In this document: piece by piece, positions 42,601 through 53,400 of the stretch | How the letters are laid out: every line of letters starts with the position of its first letter | Numbering within the stretch: the stretch's first letter is position 1 | NCBI GenBank assembly: GCA_022414725.1 | Contig: CM039467.1 | Coordinates: forward strand, 9,202,411-9,266,410 | Length of the DNA stretch: 64,000 nt | Origin: Microglena sp. YARC | Lineage: Eukaryota > Chlorophyta > Chlorophyceae > Chlamydomonadales > Chlamydomonadaceae | Direction: 5' to 3' | Notes under the pieces: model-generated | Told to the model about the DNA's origin: nothing | Seen by the model: only the letters and a program-made list of their open reading frames with translations | Database searches by the model: none | Position numbers and translations under genes: made by a program

Positions 42601-45600
42601 CAGCAACACTCTATCGATGTTCGTGAGCCCCACCCACTCCAGCAACACTCTATCGATGTTAGTGAGCCCCACCCACTCCAGTAACACTCTATCGATGTTC
42701 GTGAGCCCCACCCACTCCAGCAACACTCTATCGATGTTCGTGAGCCCCACCCACCCGCTCACCATACATTTATACATACCTGGCTACCTTACCTTACCCT
42801 ACCCTAGCCGTCCCTACCTGTCCCTACCCATTCCTACACATCCCTACCCTACTCATCCCTACCCGTCCCAACCCTACAAATGCCTGCCTGCCCCTAAGTC
42901 CTAACCTATCCGTCCCTACCATACCAGTCCCTACCCATACCTACCTACCCCTACTTGTCCATACCCATCCCTAAATGTTGCTAGCATACCCATCTCTACC
43001 CTACCCATCCCTACCCCACTTGTCACTACCGGTCCCTACCTATCCCTACCTGTCCCTACCCAACCCTACCCTACCAATCCCTACCCATCCCTACCCATCC
43101 CAACCCTATCCATCCCTATCTTACCCATCCCTACCCTATCCATCCCTATCTTACCCATCCCTACCTTACCACTACCTGCCCTACCCATCCCTACCCATCC
43201 CTACCCGTCCCTACCCATCCCTACCCATCCCTACCCTACCCATCCCTACCATCCCTACCCATCCCTACCCATCCCTACCCTACCCATCCTACCCTACGCT
43301 ACCTGCCCTACAATCCTACCCTACCAATCCCTACCCATCCCTACCCATCCCTACCCTACCGCTGCCTCCCCTACTTATCCCAACCCTACCAATCCCTACC
43401 AATCCCTACCCATCCAAACCCTACCAATCCCTACCCATCTATCCCTACCCATCCCTACCCAACCCTACCCATCCCTACCCATTCCTACCCATCCCTACCC
43501 ATCCCTACCCATCCCTACTCTATCCATCCCTATCTTCCCCATCCATACCCTACCGCTATCTCCCCTACCCATCCCTACCCTGCCAATCCCTACCCATCCC
43601 TACCCTACCCATCCCTACTCTACCAATCCCTATCCATCCCTACCCATCCCTACCCTATCCTTCCCTATCCTACCCATCCCAACCCATCCCTACCCTACCA
43701 ATCCCTCCCCATACCTCCCCTACCCATCCCTACCCTACCAATCCCAACCCTTCCCTACCCTACCCATCCCTACCCTACCGGTACCTCCCTTACCCATCTC
43801 TACCCTACCAATCCCTACCCATCCCCACATATCCTTACCCTACCCATCCCTACCCATCCCTACCCATCCTACCCTACCCATCCCTACCCATCCCTACTCT
43901 ACCCATCCCTACCCATCCCTACCCTACCAATCCCTACCCATCCCTACCATACCCCTACCTCCCCTACCCATCCCTACCCTACCAATCCCTACCCATCCCT
44001 ACCCTACCCATCCCTACCCATCCCTACCCATCCCTACCCATCCCTACCCATCCCTACCATACCGCTACCTCCCCTACCCATCCCTACCCTACCCATCCCT
44101 ACCCATCCCTACCCTACCATACCCTACCCATCCCTACCCATCCCTACCCATCCCTACCCTACATCCTCATCCCTACCCATCCCTACCCTACCCATCCCTA
44201 CCCATCCCTACCCATCCCTACCCATCCCTACCCATCCTACCCATCCCTACCCATCCCTATCCCCTACCATCCCTACCCTACCCATCCCTACCCTACCCAT
44301 CCCTACTCATCCCTACCCATCCCTACCCTACCCATCCCTACCCATCCCTATCCATCCCTACCCATCCCTACCCATCCCTACCCTTACATCCCTACACATC
44401 CCTACCCTTACAATCCCTACACATCCCTACCCTTACAATCCCTACCCATCCCTACCCTACCAATCCCTACCCATCCCTACCCTTACCCATCCCTACCCAT
44501 CCCTACCCTTACAATCCTACCCATCCAACCCTACCCATCCCTACCCATCCCTACCCATCCCTACCCTACCCATCCCTACCCATCCCTACCTACCCATCCA
44601 TATCCTTACAATCCCTACCCCACCCTAACCCATCCTACCCTACCCATCCCTAACCCATCCCTACCCATCCCTACCCTACCCATCCCTACCCTACCCATCC
44701 TACCCATCCCTACCCTACCCATCCCTACCCATCCCTACCCTACCCATCCCTACCCTACCCTACCCATCCCTACCCATCCCTACCCTACCCATCCCTACCC
44801 TACCCTACCCATCCCTACCCATCCCTACCCTACCATCCCTACCCATCCTACCCATCCTACCCTACCCATCCCTACCCATCCTACCCATCCCTACCGTACC
44901 TGCCCTACCCATCCTACCCTACCCATCCCTACCCATCCCTACCCATTCCTACCCTATCCATCCCTATCTTACCCATCCCTACCGGTACCTGCCCTACCCA
45001 TCCCTACCCATCCCTACCCATCCCTACCCTATCGCTACCTGCCCTAGTCATCCCTAACCTACCCACGCCACCCCTAACCTACCCATCCCTACCCTACCTG
45101 TTCCTACCCATCCCAACCCTACCCATCACTTACTGTCCCTGCCAATCCCTACCCAACCCACCCCTACCCTACCCATCCCTACCCTATGCACCCATGCCCT
45201 AATCATTTCACTTGTTCCTACTTATACCTGCCTGAAATATTTTGGGACAAATTCAATCCGGGTCAAATACAAGGTCGCGCGAGCTATCGTGAATCAAGTT
45301 TCCGCGGGACGAAAGTTTTATCTAACCCCTACCGCAAGGCTTCTGAGTGAACTGCAATAGCAATTCCACCTGCCATTTTGGTCTATACCAGCATTCCACC
45401 TGCCATTTCCGCCTATACCTGGGTAATATCCCAAATCAAAATCTAACTTTGGATGTGGATGTTTAATGACAAAAACAAGTTTGATTTTTGATGTTTTTTG
45501 AAAGTGGGATTCGAAATTTCAAATTTCATTTTTTCGAAAAGTGATTCCGTACCCTTTGCTGAAAAGGTTAAGACACAAAATGATGCAGTTGCGGTTGTGC

Positions 45601-45968
45601 AGCTTGTAACATAATTCGGGACTCCTAAATTGGCAAAAAAATGTGCAAATACTCAGTGATTTTTGGCTTTGTACAGTATCTTCCACAACCTGCTGTGACA
45701 ATGACTCGTAAGAGAAGATGTGAAAAACAGGCCTACCTAATTTGTTTTTTTAATGGACTGCGTTTGTTTAATATCTGTCCTGAATTATTAGGGACCCCCA
45801 TAGTGAAAAATATAAAAGGTTTGACTTTATTCCCATACCCTGAGCATACCCAAATCCAAGTATTTATATGTTGAGCTGATGTGGTTAAGTAACTTTGTAG
45901 CATTTTTGTTTTCACTGGACTGTAGTCCATGGATCTAAACCGTCTGTCCCAAAAGGCCAATAATGAGG

Positions 45969-46010
<42 letters not shown>

Positions 46011-48717
46011 TTTAGTTGGCTATTACCGTCCTGAGTATCTACTCCATCACATCATATCACATGAATAATTATGAGATGCATGGTAGGTGAGGCAGACCAT
46101 GGAAGGGATGATGCATCTAAAATGCATATATATAGGCGGGGGGGGGGGGGGGGGGGGGGGTAAAAAAAACTTTTTCCCAACTTTATTTCCCCCCTCTTTT
46201 TGTATGAAACTTCCACAATTCCAACTCCCATCTAAATCGGACACCATATCGAAGGTGCGGTCCAAAATCTGTCTTTCTGCCCCCCGCCCCCCCTGACAGA
46301 GCCGATCTATTGCGATTGAAACAAATTTCGTCAAAATAAGCAAATAGGTAGACCTTTAGTGTAACTCATCCCTTATTAGTCATTGTGATGGCAGTTGATA
46401 GGAGGTAGCTTACAGGCGATATGGGCAGTACAAAGCAAGACAATAACTGATTGTTTGAACGTAATAGGTGCCCTTAATTAAATTCACAGCTGCACAGCTT
46501 CAATTTGATAATTTGGGGTCTCGGGTTTTGCTTCATGGGCATGCAGAATCACTATATAGGTGTAATATTATATATGATGTATGGGACTCAAATCAAATTG
46601 AATTATGTGGTTAAAATGTTAGATTGAGTTAGTATACTTTATTTGATTTTTCACCCGCTAATAATTTCAAGATGCTCCCAAAAGCTCCCGAGTAACCTCA
46701 TACACCGCATGCCTTGCTGTCCTTGCTGTGCTGCAACAGGCACAAGCCACACAGCCTGAAGATAAGGAACGGATCTTGCATCAGATCAAGGACAGCATTG
46801 GCAGCACCGAGGTTAATTTGCAGGTAATTTGTGATTTTTAATTTGTGTAAGTTGTGAACCCTACGACCAAAGCAAACTTTAAACATGCAAGAAACGTCAT
46901 ATGTGCTGAACTGTATATCGTATACTTATGTATTTATTTATGTATTCATTCACTTTTACTGGATGATCTGCATAGGACCATAACTGACCATCCCACAGTT
47001 GCCCATTGTTTTACATAATTATGTTCTCCTCTTTTAACACTTCTTCTCTGGTTTGTTATAACCAACTGTAGTGAATGACTGTATGCACAAAATATAGCTG
47101 CATGAACGGCAATTATTGTGGTATGTATTGGAGGCGTGGCCATCAGGGTAATTCAAAGCGCGCGCTTTTGAGCGCTGACTTTTTGACCCCCTCTGCAGTT
47201 TTTTGCAACCCCTTGTGGGCGCTGCAAGCAATTTTTGCGCTTTTTGCACTATAAAGCACAGTTTTTTTGTTTTCAAGTGCGCTAAAGCGCTGGCCAATTT
47301 GGCCATTTGAAGTACCCTGGTGGTCATCACAACAGTTAGTACAACACTAACAGCAGGTCACCATGCTTTAAATAATCCACTTGATTCTATGTCCTTTAAT
47401 TATGATTTTTTACTGCTTATGCCAGCCGTGCTTCAAAACCCTAAATCCACAGCTCAAGGCTGCTCTCGTCAACAGTGCTCAGTATGTGGTTGATAACACA
47501 TTGAAGACAGGAGAGGACCTGGCCGTACTCTTATCTAGAGGAGGAACGCTTTGCCAAGCCATTGGGCAGTACAAGAAAGCAGAATCTATGTTCCAACGGG
47601 AGCTGGAGATCAGGAAGCGTGTGTTGGGTGCTGACCATCCACGCACCATTAGCTCCATCAACAACCTGGCCAGTTGCATTCAATCTCTTGGGCGACCAAA
47701 GGAGGCGGAGCCGATGCTTCGGCAGGCTTTGGAGACCAGGAAGCGTGTGTTGGGTGCTGCCCACCCATCCACCATAGCTCCATCAATAACCTGGCCCTGT
47801 GCTTCAAAGCTCAGGGGCACAACAAGGAGGCAGAGCCGATGTATCAGCAGGCGTTGGAGGTCAGTAAGCGTGTGTTGGGTGTTGACCACCCAAACACCAT
47901 TAGCTCCATCAGCAACCTGGCCATTTGCATCAATGAGCAGGGGCGCAACAAGGAGGCGGAGCCGATGTATCAGCAGGCATTGGAGGCCAGGAAGCGTGTG
48001 TTGGGTGCTGACCACCCAGACACCATTAGTTCCATCAACAACCTGGCCAATTGCATCCAAGCACAAGGGCGCAACAAGGAGGCGGAGCCAATGTATCAGC
48101 AGGCATTGGAGGCCAGGAAGCGTGTGTTGGGTGCTGACCACCCATCCACCATTGCCTCCATCAACAACCTGGCCATTTGCATGAAATCTCAGGGGCACAA
48201 CAAGGAGGCAGAGCCGATGTATCAGCAGGCCTTGGAGGCCAGGAAGTGTGTTTTGGGTGCTGACCACCCAGACACCATTAAATCCATCAACAACCTCGCC
48301 GTTTGCATCAAAGCTCAGGGGCGCAACAAGGAGGCAGAGCCGATTTTTCAGCAGGCATTTGAGGCCATGAAGCGTGTGGTGGGTGCTGACCACCCACACA
48401 CCATCATGATCATCAATGACCTGGCTGATTGCATCAAAGCTCAGGGGCGCAACCAGGAGGCTGAGTCGATGTATCAGCAGGTGTTGGAGGCCAGGAAGCA
48501 TGTGTTGGGTGCTGACCACCCAGACACCATTACCTCCATCAACAACCTGGCCAATTGTATCCATGATCAGGGGCGCAACATAGAGGCGGAGCCTATATAT
48601 GAGCAGGCATTGGAGGCTAGGAAGCGTGTGTTGGGTGCTGACCACGCAGACACTATTACCTCCATCAACAACCTAGCCAGTTGTATCAAAGCTCAAGAGC
48701 GCAACCAGGAGACGTAG
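39659..48717 (+). CDS. TIR-like FISHTW domain and TPR protein, frame interrupted
   Basis: Exon 1 (39659-39679) encodes MGCGASK, a myristoylation/palmitoylation-type start, then GTGAGT. Exon 2 (40957-41777) begins VPGAAGGADEMN in matching phase, has a Pro-rich tract where the frame shifts near 41160-41240, then a TIR-like domain: RFFISHTWSR, LLWLDIVAINQH and RIWCLYE, the last like the Glu motif of TIR enzymes. An uncertain exon lies near 42215-42321. Exon 46740-46823 (AQATQPEDKERILHQIKDSI) joins in phase to 47453-48717, which encodes about nine 42-residue TPRs (HPDTITSINNLANCI type) as in kinesin light chains. A missing base near 47776 shifts the frame, and the last repeat ends at a stop at 48715 with decayed repeat text beyond. 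Known relatives in algae pair this domain with TPRs. Signalling or defence is inference. Confidence 0.6.
40310..40456 (+). repeat. 26-bp minisatellite in intron 1
   Basis: Six units of CATACCCCCGAACTGACAAC then ATTTGT, with few changes. Confidence 0.9.
40534..40684. mobile_element. Inverted-repeat MITE, copy E
   Basis: Left end GTAGCAGCTTCTAGGCAGCC, right end GAGGAGCTGCCTAGAAGCCC: the clearest example of the terminal inverted repeat. In intron 1 of the FISHTW-TPR gene. Confidence 0.8.
40801..40942 (-). rRNA. 25S rRNA fragment (pseudogene) near 3' end of LSU
   Basis: The minus strand matches the conserved stretch near the 3' end of eukaryotic LSU rRNA: TAGTAATTCGGCTCAGTACG, then AGAGGAACC, GGATAATTGG and GAACGCCTCTAAGTCAGAAG. 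Several substitutions and a lost segment show it is not functional. It is only about 140 bp and lies against the acceptor of exon 2 (40957) in intron 1 of the FISHTW-TPR gene. Recognition is from memory of the conserved rRNA sequence. Confidence 0.75.
41975..42212 (+). repeat. Tandem repeats before putative exon 3
   Basis: Units of GTGTGACGAATGTGTGTAAA at 41978-42110, then four copies of a 24-bp unit (ACCATGGCTGCGGGTGTTGT) at 42130-42212. The last variant reads CATGGCAG|CGGGTG and could be the real acceptor. This would be an exon-start array for the exon that follows. Confidence 0.6.
42295..42757 (+). repeat. 39-bp array of exon end plus 5' splice site
   Basis: Twelve nearly identical units ACTCCAGCAACACTCTATCG then ATGTTC|GTGAGCCCCACCC. 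Each carries a GTGAGC donor. The first copy joins unique, exon-like sequence (about 42215-42294). As 39 is divisible by 3 both strands stay open (13-residue repeats), which does not imply coding. Only two units differ by single bases, so the array is young or homogenised. Confidence 0.85.
42780..45190. repeat. 10-bp CTACCCATCC satellite, about 2.4 kb
   Basis: About 200 copies of CTACCCATCC and shorter ACCCT variants, in the large intron of the FISHTW-TPR gene. The Pro/Tyr/Ser-rich frame of 690 codons at 42975-45047 follows from the absence of stops in the unit. Confidence 0.95.
45240..46010. repeat. Long dispersed repeat, copy 1
   Basis: Shares a series of blocks in the same order with 59520-60325: GCGCGAGCTA, GTTTCCGCGGGA, AACCCCTACC, GATTTTTGGCTTTG, ACAACCTGC and CCCAAAT, and both end in (TA)n at about 45970-46010 and 60290-60324. 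Overall similarity is moderate. No ORF is shared. It may be an old non-autonomous element that targets or ends in TA repeats. Confidence 0.65.
46138..46160 (+). repeat. Poly(G) run, 23 bases
   Basis: G23 followed by TAAAAAAAAC. In the large intron of the FISHTW-TPR gene. Confidence 0.95.
47144..47319. mobile_element. hAT-like MITE, copy 2
   Basis: 176 bp with inverted ends CAGGGTAATTCAAA and TTTGAAGTACCCTG (13 of 14 matching when inverted). Flanked by GTGGCCAT and GTGGTCAT, an 8-bp target duplication with one change. In the last intron of the FISHTW-TPR gene. Confidence 0.85.
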
Positions 48718-51050
48718 CTGATCTAACAGCAGGCATCGGAGTGTTGGGTGCTGACCCAACGGGGGTCCATCTACAACCTAGCTTGTTGTATCAAATCACA
48801 GCAGGGCCGCATCAAGGAGGCTCACTCAGGCTTTGTTTTCCTTGGCTGCAGATGTCTATGCGCGTGTGTATGGGCCTGCGCATGAGGAAACACTCGATGC
48901 ATGATCTAGAGCACATGCAGACTAGGGTCAAGGCAGGTTGACACTTCATGATGCATTGCCTAGAGCACATGCAGACTAGGGTCAAGGCAGGTTGACAGTT
49001 CATGATGCATTGTCTTGAGCACATGCAGACTTGGGTACTACATTTTGCAATGTTGGGTTAGGGTTGTGCTTTTGACGCAACTGCCTCCTGTTGGGTTGCG
49101 CTTTTGACTCAACTGAAATCGGACATCTGCGCACTGCGTCAAGAGGGGGGTTAAGTTTTTGCCAATCACGCAGTCAGGCTCCAAAACCTTGCACGCAAGC
49201 ATGTAATAGCGCGCATCAAGTAGTACTCTTGTGCAGACTAGGGTCAAGGCAGCAGGTTGACGGCTCATGATACATTTATCAATTATGATTATGACGATTG
49301 GCACATTTCCACCAAACTGGGGCCTGCCGGGTTTGGCTGACAGGTAGCACTAGCTAGCACATGGCCCATGGCTTGGTCTGGTAGTCACCCAGGCTGGCCA
49401 CGTGGGTCTCACGCATGCCTTGTATCACGTCATGCGACAGCCATATGCTGTAGAATAACAAGGCAAGTTGACGGTTCATAATGCATTCATGATGCATGTA
49501 TGATGCATGTATGCATGTATCAATTATGATTATGGTCATTGGCTCATTGTACACGGGGATAATGACCTGATTATGGCCATTGGCACATTGTACACGTAAC
49601 AGGAAATCTTTGTGTCCAAGGAGAAGTCGGATGGCGACGGTAGCAGAGCATTGGCACATTGTACACGTAACTAGACTTCTTTGTGTTCAAGGAGAAGTCG
49701 GATGGCGACGGTAGCAGAGCATTGGCATATTGTACATGGGAATTATGACCTGATTATGACCATTGGCACAATGTACATGAACTGGGTTTTATTGTCTCTC
49801 AAACTCGTGAACTATGTATGATTCATTCGATCTCTGGTTAAGTGTTAGAAGATTCCATTCCCCCCTTGACGACTAAGCCAAGCTGATGATCAATCTGAAG
49901 GGCACTGGGATAATGTATCCCTCATCATCATACATCATCATAAACCCAAGACGTAGGCAATAAAAGGTCCTGTATACGGTAAATGACACTAATTCACCAC
50001 TTTCTCCCGTTGCGTTTCTGCCTATTCCAAGTCCCCTCGTGCGATAACCACGGATACCGGGGAGCACATCAAGCAGATTAAACAGTTTATAAACTTGTCC
50101 AGGTCAAATATGCTAAATGAGTGGTCCTTGAGCTGAGTTCTGAATTCAACGGTAATGCAGTGTCATGTAATGGCCAAAAATGCTAAATGAGTGATCCCTA
50201 TGTGTTTTCTAAAGCAACACCTTCCCACCACATCAAAAGCTCGAATACCAAATGACACAGCTGTCAGACTGTCCTAGCTGTCACTTCAGTACATGATACT
50301 TGAACTTGTTTACATGGCTGCAGCCAGCAATTTTGCTGCTCGCCGTCTAAGGAGCTGTCACTTAGGCACATGATACTTCAACTAGGTTATATGGCTGCAG
50401 GCAGCATTACTGCTGCTCGCTGTCTGAGGAGCTGCTCGCAGGCTTAGACGCCGTCTCAGGAGATATTACTTGAGTACATGATACTAGCACTGCATTTAAG
50501 TTGCGAGCAGGATTGTTCAGAATACTGCATCTTGCTTTGCGCCACGTCCGTAGCTTCGCAGACACATATTTTGCAGGGTCCGTTGCATCTCACACCCCTG
50601 ATGTAATGGTTGTTTTGCTTTGTGGGTGCTTTTTCTTTTTGTTGAAACACAGAGTCTCATACTCCCTCGTGGTGTCAAGTAAACATTGACATGTAATGTA
50701 ATCTCAGAGGATCGGGGTGCGTTGCAGCCTGCGACACGCAGATACAGAACTTGAAGATGGTTGCACCTGCTCGAATGTCACTAATGCCATCTGCTGACAT
50801 AGCTTTCAGACTGCACATGTACATGAAACTAGCGTTGCATTTGAATTCCCTCCATAGAAAAAGAACTGGACGTAATAAACTCTCATTGGACACGTTCTCA
50901 ATCCAGTATAGAACATTATTAACACGGTGTAAAATGTTACAAACCGATGTGGAAACGTTATGTTATGTACCGTTATGGACACGTTTCCGAGGTATTACAA
51001 GAGCAATCAAAGAAATAAGCATTTATTACAATTCATGCTCCTAGCTTAGC
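48718..51050. other. Decayed TPR remnant and unassigned repeats
   Basis: 48718-48840 continues TPR-like text after the stop. 48930-49040 has two or three copies of a roughly 65-bp unit with GAGCACATGCAGACTAGGGT. 49580-49770 has two copies of a roughly 90-bp unit with GGAGAAGTCGGATGGCGACG. 50250-50480 has three copies of a unit with TACATGATACT and ATGGCTGCAG, related to 51550-51600. No gene is recognised. Confidence 0.6.
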
Positions 51051-51107
51051 ATGTTGTGCTCAGGGTTGCTCAGGACGCTGCCTCCTCCGTCGCAGGCGCA
51101 TCGTCAA

Positions 51108-51475
51108 AGGGTCCATTGACCCGAAGGAAGGGTCCGTTGCGTTGCAGGACGCAATGTGGGAAGGGTCCATTGACCCGAAGGAAGGGTCCGTTGCGTTGCA
51201 GGACGCAATGTGGGAAGGGTCCATTAACCCGAAGGAAGAGTCCGTTGCGTTGCAGGACGCAATGTGGGAAGGATCCATTGACCCGAAGGAAGGGTCCGTT
51301 GCGTTGCAGGACGCAATGTGGGAAGGGTCCATTGACCCGAAGGAAGGGTCCGTTGCGTTGCAGGACACAATGTGGGAAGGGTCCATTGACCCGAAGGAAG
51401 GGTCCGTTGCGTTGCAGGACGCAATGTGGAAAGGATCCATTGACCCGAAGGAAGGGTCCGTTGCGTTGCAGGAAG
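51108..51475. repeat. 54-bp minisatellite, seven units, open on both strands
   Basis: The unit GGGTCCATTGACCCGAAGGA then AGGGTCCGTTGCGTTGCAGG and ACGCAATGTGGGAA. Its length is divisible by 3 and gives EGSIDPKEGSVALQDAMW on the plus strand and similar 18-residue repeats on the other. The GTTGCAG|GACGC string is acceptor-like. No start context or unique flanking coding sequence supports a gene, though a plus frame runs 51056-51556. Confidence 0.85.
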
Positions 51476-51747
51476 CAGGCTATACAATTGGTTGCTACTG
51501 AGGCAGCAGAGCTGGGAGTACACCTGAAGTACCCTGGTTGTGCTATCATGTCCTAGTAGTCACTTACGTACATGATGCTAGCGCTGCATTTGAATTTTGT
51601 CCGGGAATCCATGCTCCCAATTGGGCAGTTGCAACTGCCCGGAGGTGCAGCTGACTGCCTATACATGTAACCACTATTCTCCCTTTTCTATCAACCAATG
51701 AACCAAACAACACATAGGCTAATCACGATATTTGTGTATGTCATACA

Positions 51748-51851
51748 CACACACATACACACACACACACACATACACACACACACACACACACATACAC
51801 ACACACACACACACATACACACACACACACACACATACACACACACACACA
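51748..51851. repeat. (CA)n/(CACATA)n microsatellite
   Basis: About 100 bases of CA repeats broken by CATACA. Confidence 0.95.
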
Positions 51852-52089
51852 TTATCACGATATGTAATAGTACACAACAACCTGGGGCGTTCACAGCCCG
51901 ATACGTCCGAGTCATTGTAGCAGCAGGCCCCACAGGGATCCTCCCATGTAATAATAATACCTCCTATAATGTACCAACTTAAATGGTTCGCCCCAGTGCA
52001 AGCAAACGAGCTGGCCCCCTCAACCTCACGCCTCGTGATAAGCATACTATTTTTCATTTTTGCAGCTCCTGGTAATCTAGAGTGTTCTT

Positions 52090-52590
52090 CATTATTCAAG
52101 TTGGGCAAGTCCCTTAAGCCTAGTCGGCTACTCCTGGACTGTAACTGGCTCAACTACACCGTTTTCAATGTGGTGCAGCCAGCAGTCGTGTTTACAAGGC
52201 TGATGCACCTCGCAACCAAAGCAAGCCAAGCCACCAGCCCTTCAGCCTATTCGGCTATTCTGATCTGTCCTGGACTGTAACAGACGCAACTACACTGTAT
52301 GCAAAGTGGTGCAGCTAGCAGTCGTGTTCACAGCTGACATACCTCACAACCAAAGCAAGCCAAGCCACAGGCCCTTATGCTTTTTTGGCTACTCCTGGAC
52401 TGTAACAGACGCAACTACGATACACTGTATGCAGTGTGGTGCAGCCAGCAGTCGTGTTCACAAGGCTGACATACCTCACAACCAAAATAAGCCAAGCCAC
52501 AGGCCCTTCACCCTATTCAGCTACTCCTGGTCTGTAAAATACCAAACTACACTGTTTTCAGTTTGGTGCAGTCAGCAGTAATCCCGGGTC
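52090..52590. repeat. Tandem repeat of about 125 bp, four units
   Basis: Units with GGTGCAGCCAGCAGTCGTGT, CACAACCAAAGCAAGCCAAG and GGCTACTCCTGGACTGTAAC. The last string is the dispersed repeat also seen at 12840 and 39920. A fifth partial unit lies at 53400-53485. Confidence 0.85.
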
Positions 52591-52591
52591 A

Positions 52592-52788
52592 ACAAATGGA
52601 TCGATGGTTGAGCTCGTTGAACTGATGAAGGTGCGGAGTTCGAATCCCTACAGGTGCGCTTAAGTGTTCGCGGTCGCTGTCAACCGCCATGGTAGCTTTG
52701 TCCATGTAAAGTCGCAGCCCGTTTCTACCACCGTAAGACGGGGCTCCCTTAATACTACGCCCCACGAGGCGTTCTCATTACTTTTTTG
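52592..52788 (+). mobile_element. tRNA-derived SINE, copy 4 (best preserved)
   Basis: Box A region ATGGATCGATGGTTGAGCTC at 52595-52614 and box B GAGTTCGAATCCCT at 52636-52649, in correct order and spacing for a tRNA-like Pol III promoter. The body includes CAACCGCCATGGTAGCTTTG and GGGGCTCCCTTAATACTACG; the tail is CATTACTTTTTT. Confidence 0.85.
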
Positions 52789-52875
52789 AAGTGAGCAATC
52801 GAGAACATGCTACCCACGCATACTATACCCGCAGATATTACTTACGATACCCATGCATACTATACCCGCAGATAT

Positions 52876-52964
52876 TCATTTTTGCCACCTGTCGCATTAA
52901 GAAGACCCTACCGCCTGGAGGGTGATCCTTACTACATCTGTCTGCCATGGCACTGGGAAAAGTC
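52876..52964 (+). CDS. Possible orphan exon between junction-like arrays
   Basis: Preceded by two copies of ATACCCGCAGATATT (acceptor-like) at 52827 and 52867. Reads YSFLPPVALRRPYRLEGDPY and then YICLPWHWEK. The end TGGCACTGGGAAAAG is repeated at about 53140, 53245 and 53360 downstream. The layout resembles the exon-plus-decoys layout of the confirmed genes, but no neighbouring exon or family is known. Confidence 0.25.
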
Positions 52965-53400
52965 ACTCTGTTTCTCACTTTCTAGCCTCTTAGCCTTTCT
53001 CACTTTCTAGCCTCTTAGCCTTTCTCACTTTCTACCCTCTTAGCCTTTCTCACTTTCTAGCCTCTTAGCCTTTCTCACTTTCTAGCCTCTTAGCCTTTCT
53101 CACTTTCTAGCCTCTTAGCCTTTCTCACTTTGGAAAAGTCATTTTTGGCACTGGGAAAAGTCACTTTTCCCAGACTCGACTAGTGGTGACCAGTCACTTT
53201 GTTTCTCACTTTCCAGCCTCTCAGCCTGTCCCTCTTTGGAAAAGTCACTTTTTGGCACTGGGAAAGTCACTTTTCCCAGACTCGACTGGTGGTGACCAGT
53301 CACTTTGTTTCTCACTTTCTAGCCTCTTAGCCTGTCTCACTTTGAAAAAGTCACTTTTTGGCACTGGGAAAAGTCACTTTTTCCAGACTCGACTCGACTG
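52965..53400 (+). repeat. 25-bp and 110-bp tandem repeats
   Basis: Seven copies of CTTTCTAGCCTCTTAGCCTT then TCTCA at 52975-53130, followed by three units of about 110 bp with TGGCACTGGGAAAAGTCACT and CCCAGACTCGACTGGTGGTG. Confidence 0.9.

Noticed and set aside
42259..42777. CRISPR-like regular array
   Set aside because: Units are head-to-tail without unique spacers, and the genome is eukaryotic.
42975..45047. A 690-codon Pro/Tyr/Ser-rich frame
   Set aside because: It is the reading of a 10-bp satellite without stops; there is no unique sequence, start context or domain.
42780..45190. Interstitial telomere repeats
   Set aside because: The unit is CTACCCATCC, not TTTAGGG or TTTTAGGG types.
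47680..48645. 321-codon minus-strand frame
   Set aside because: Shadow of the TPR repeats; its text only mirrors the repeat on the other strand.
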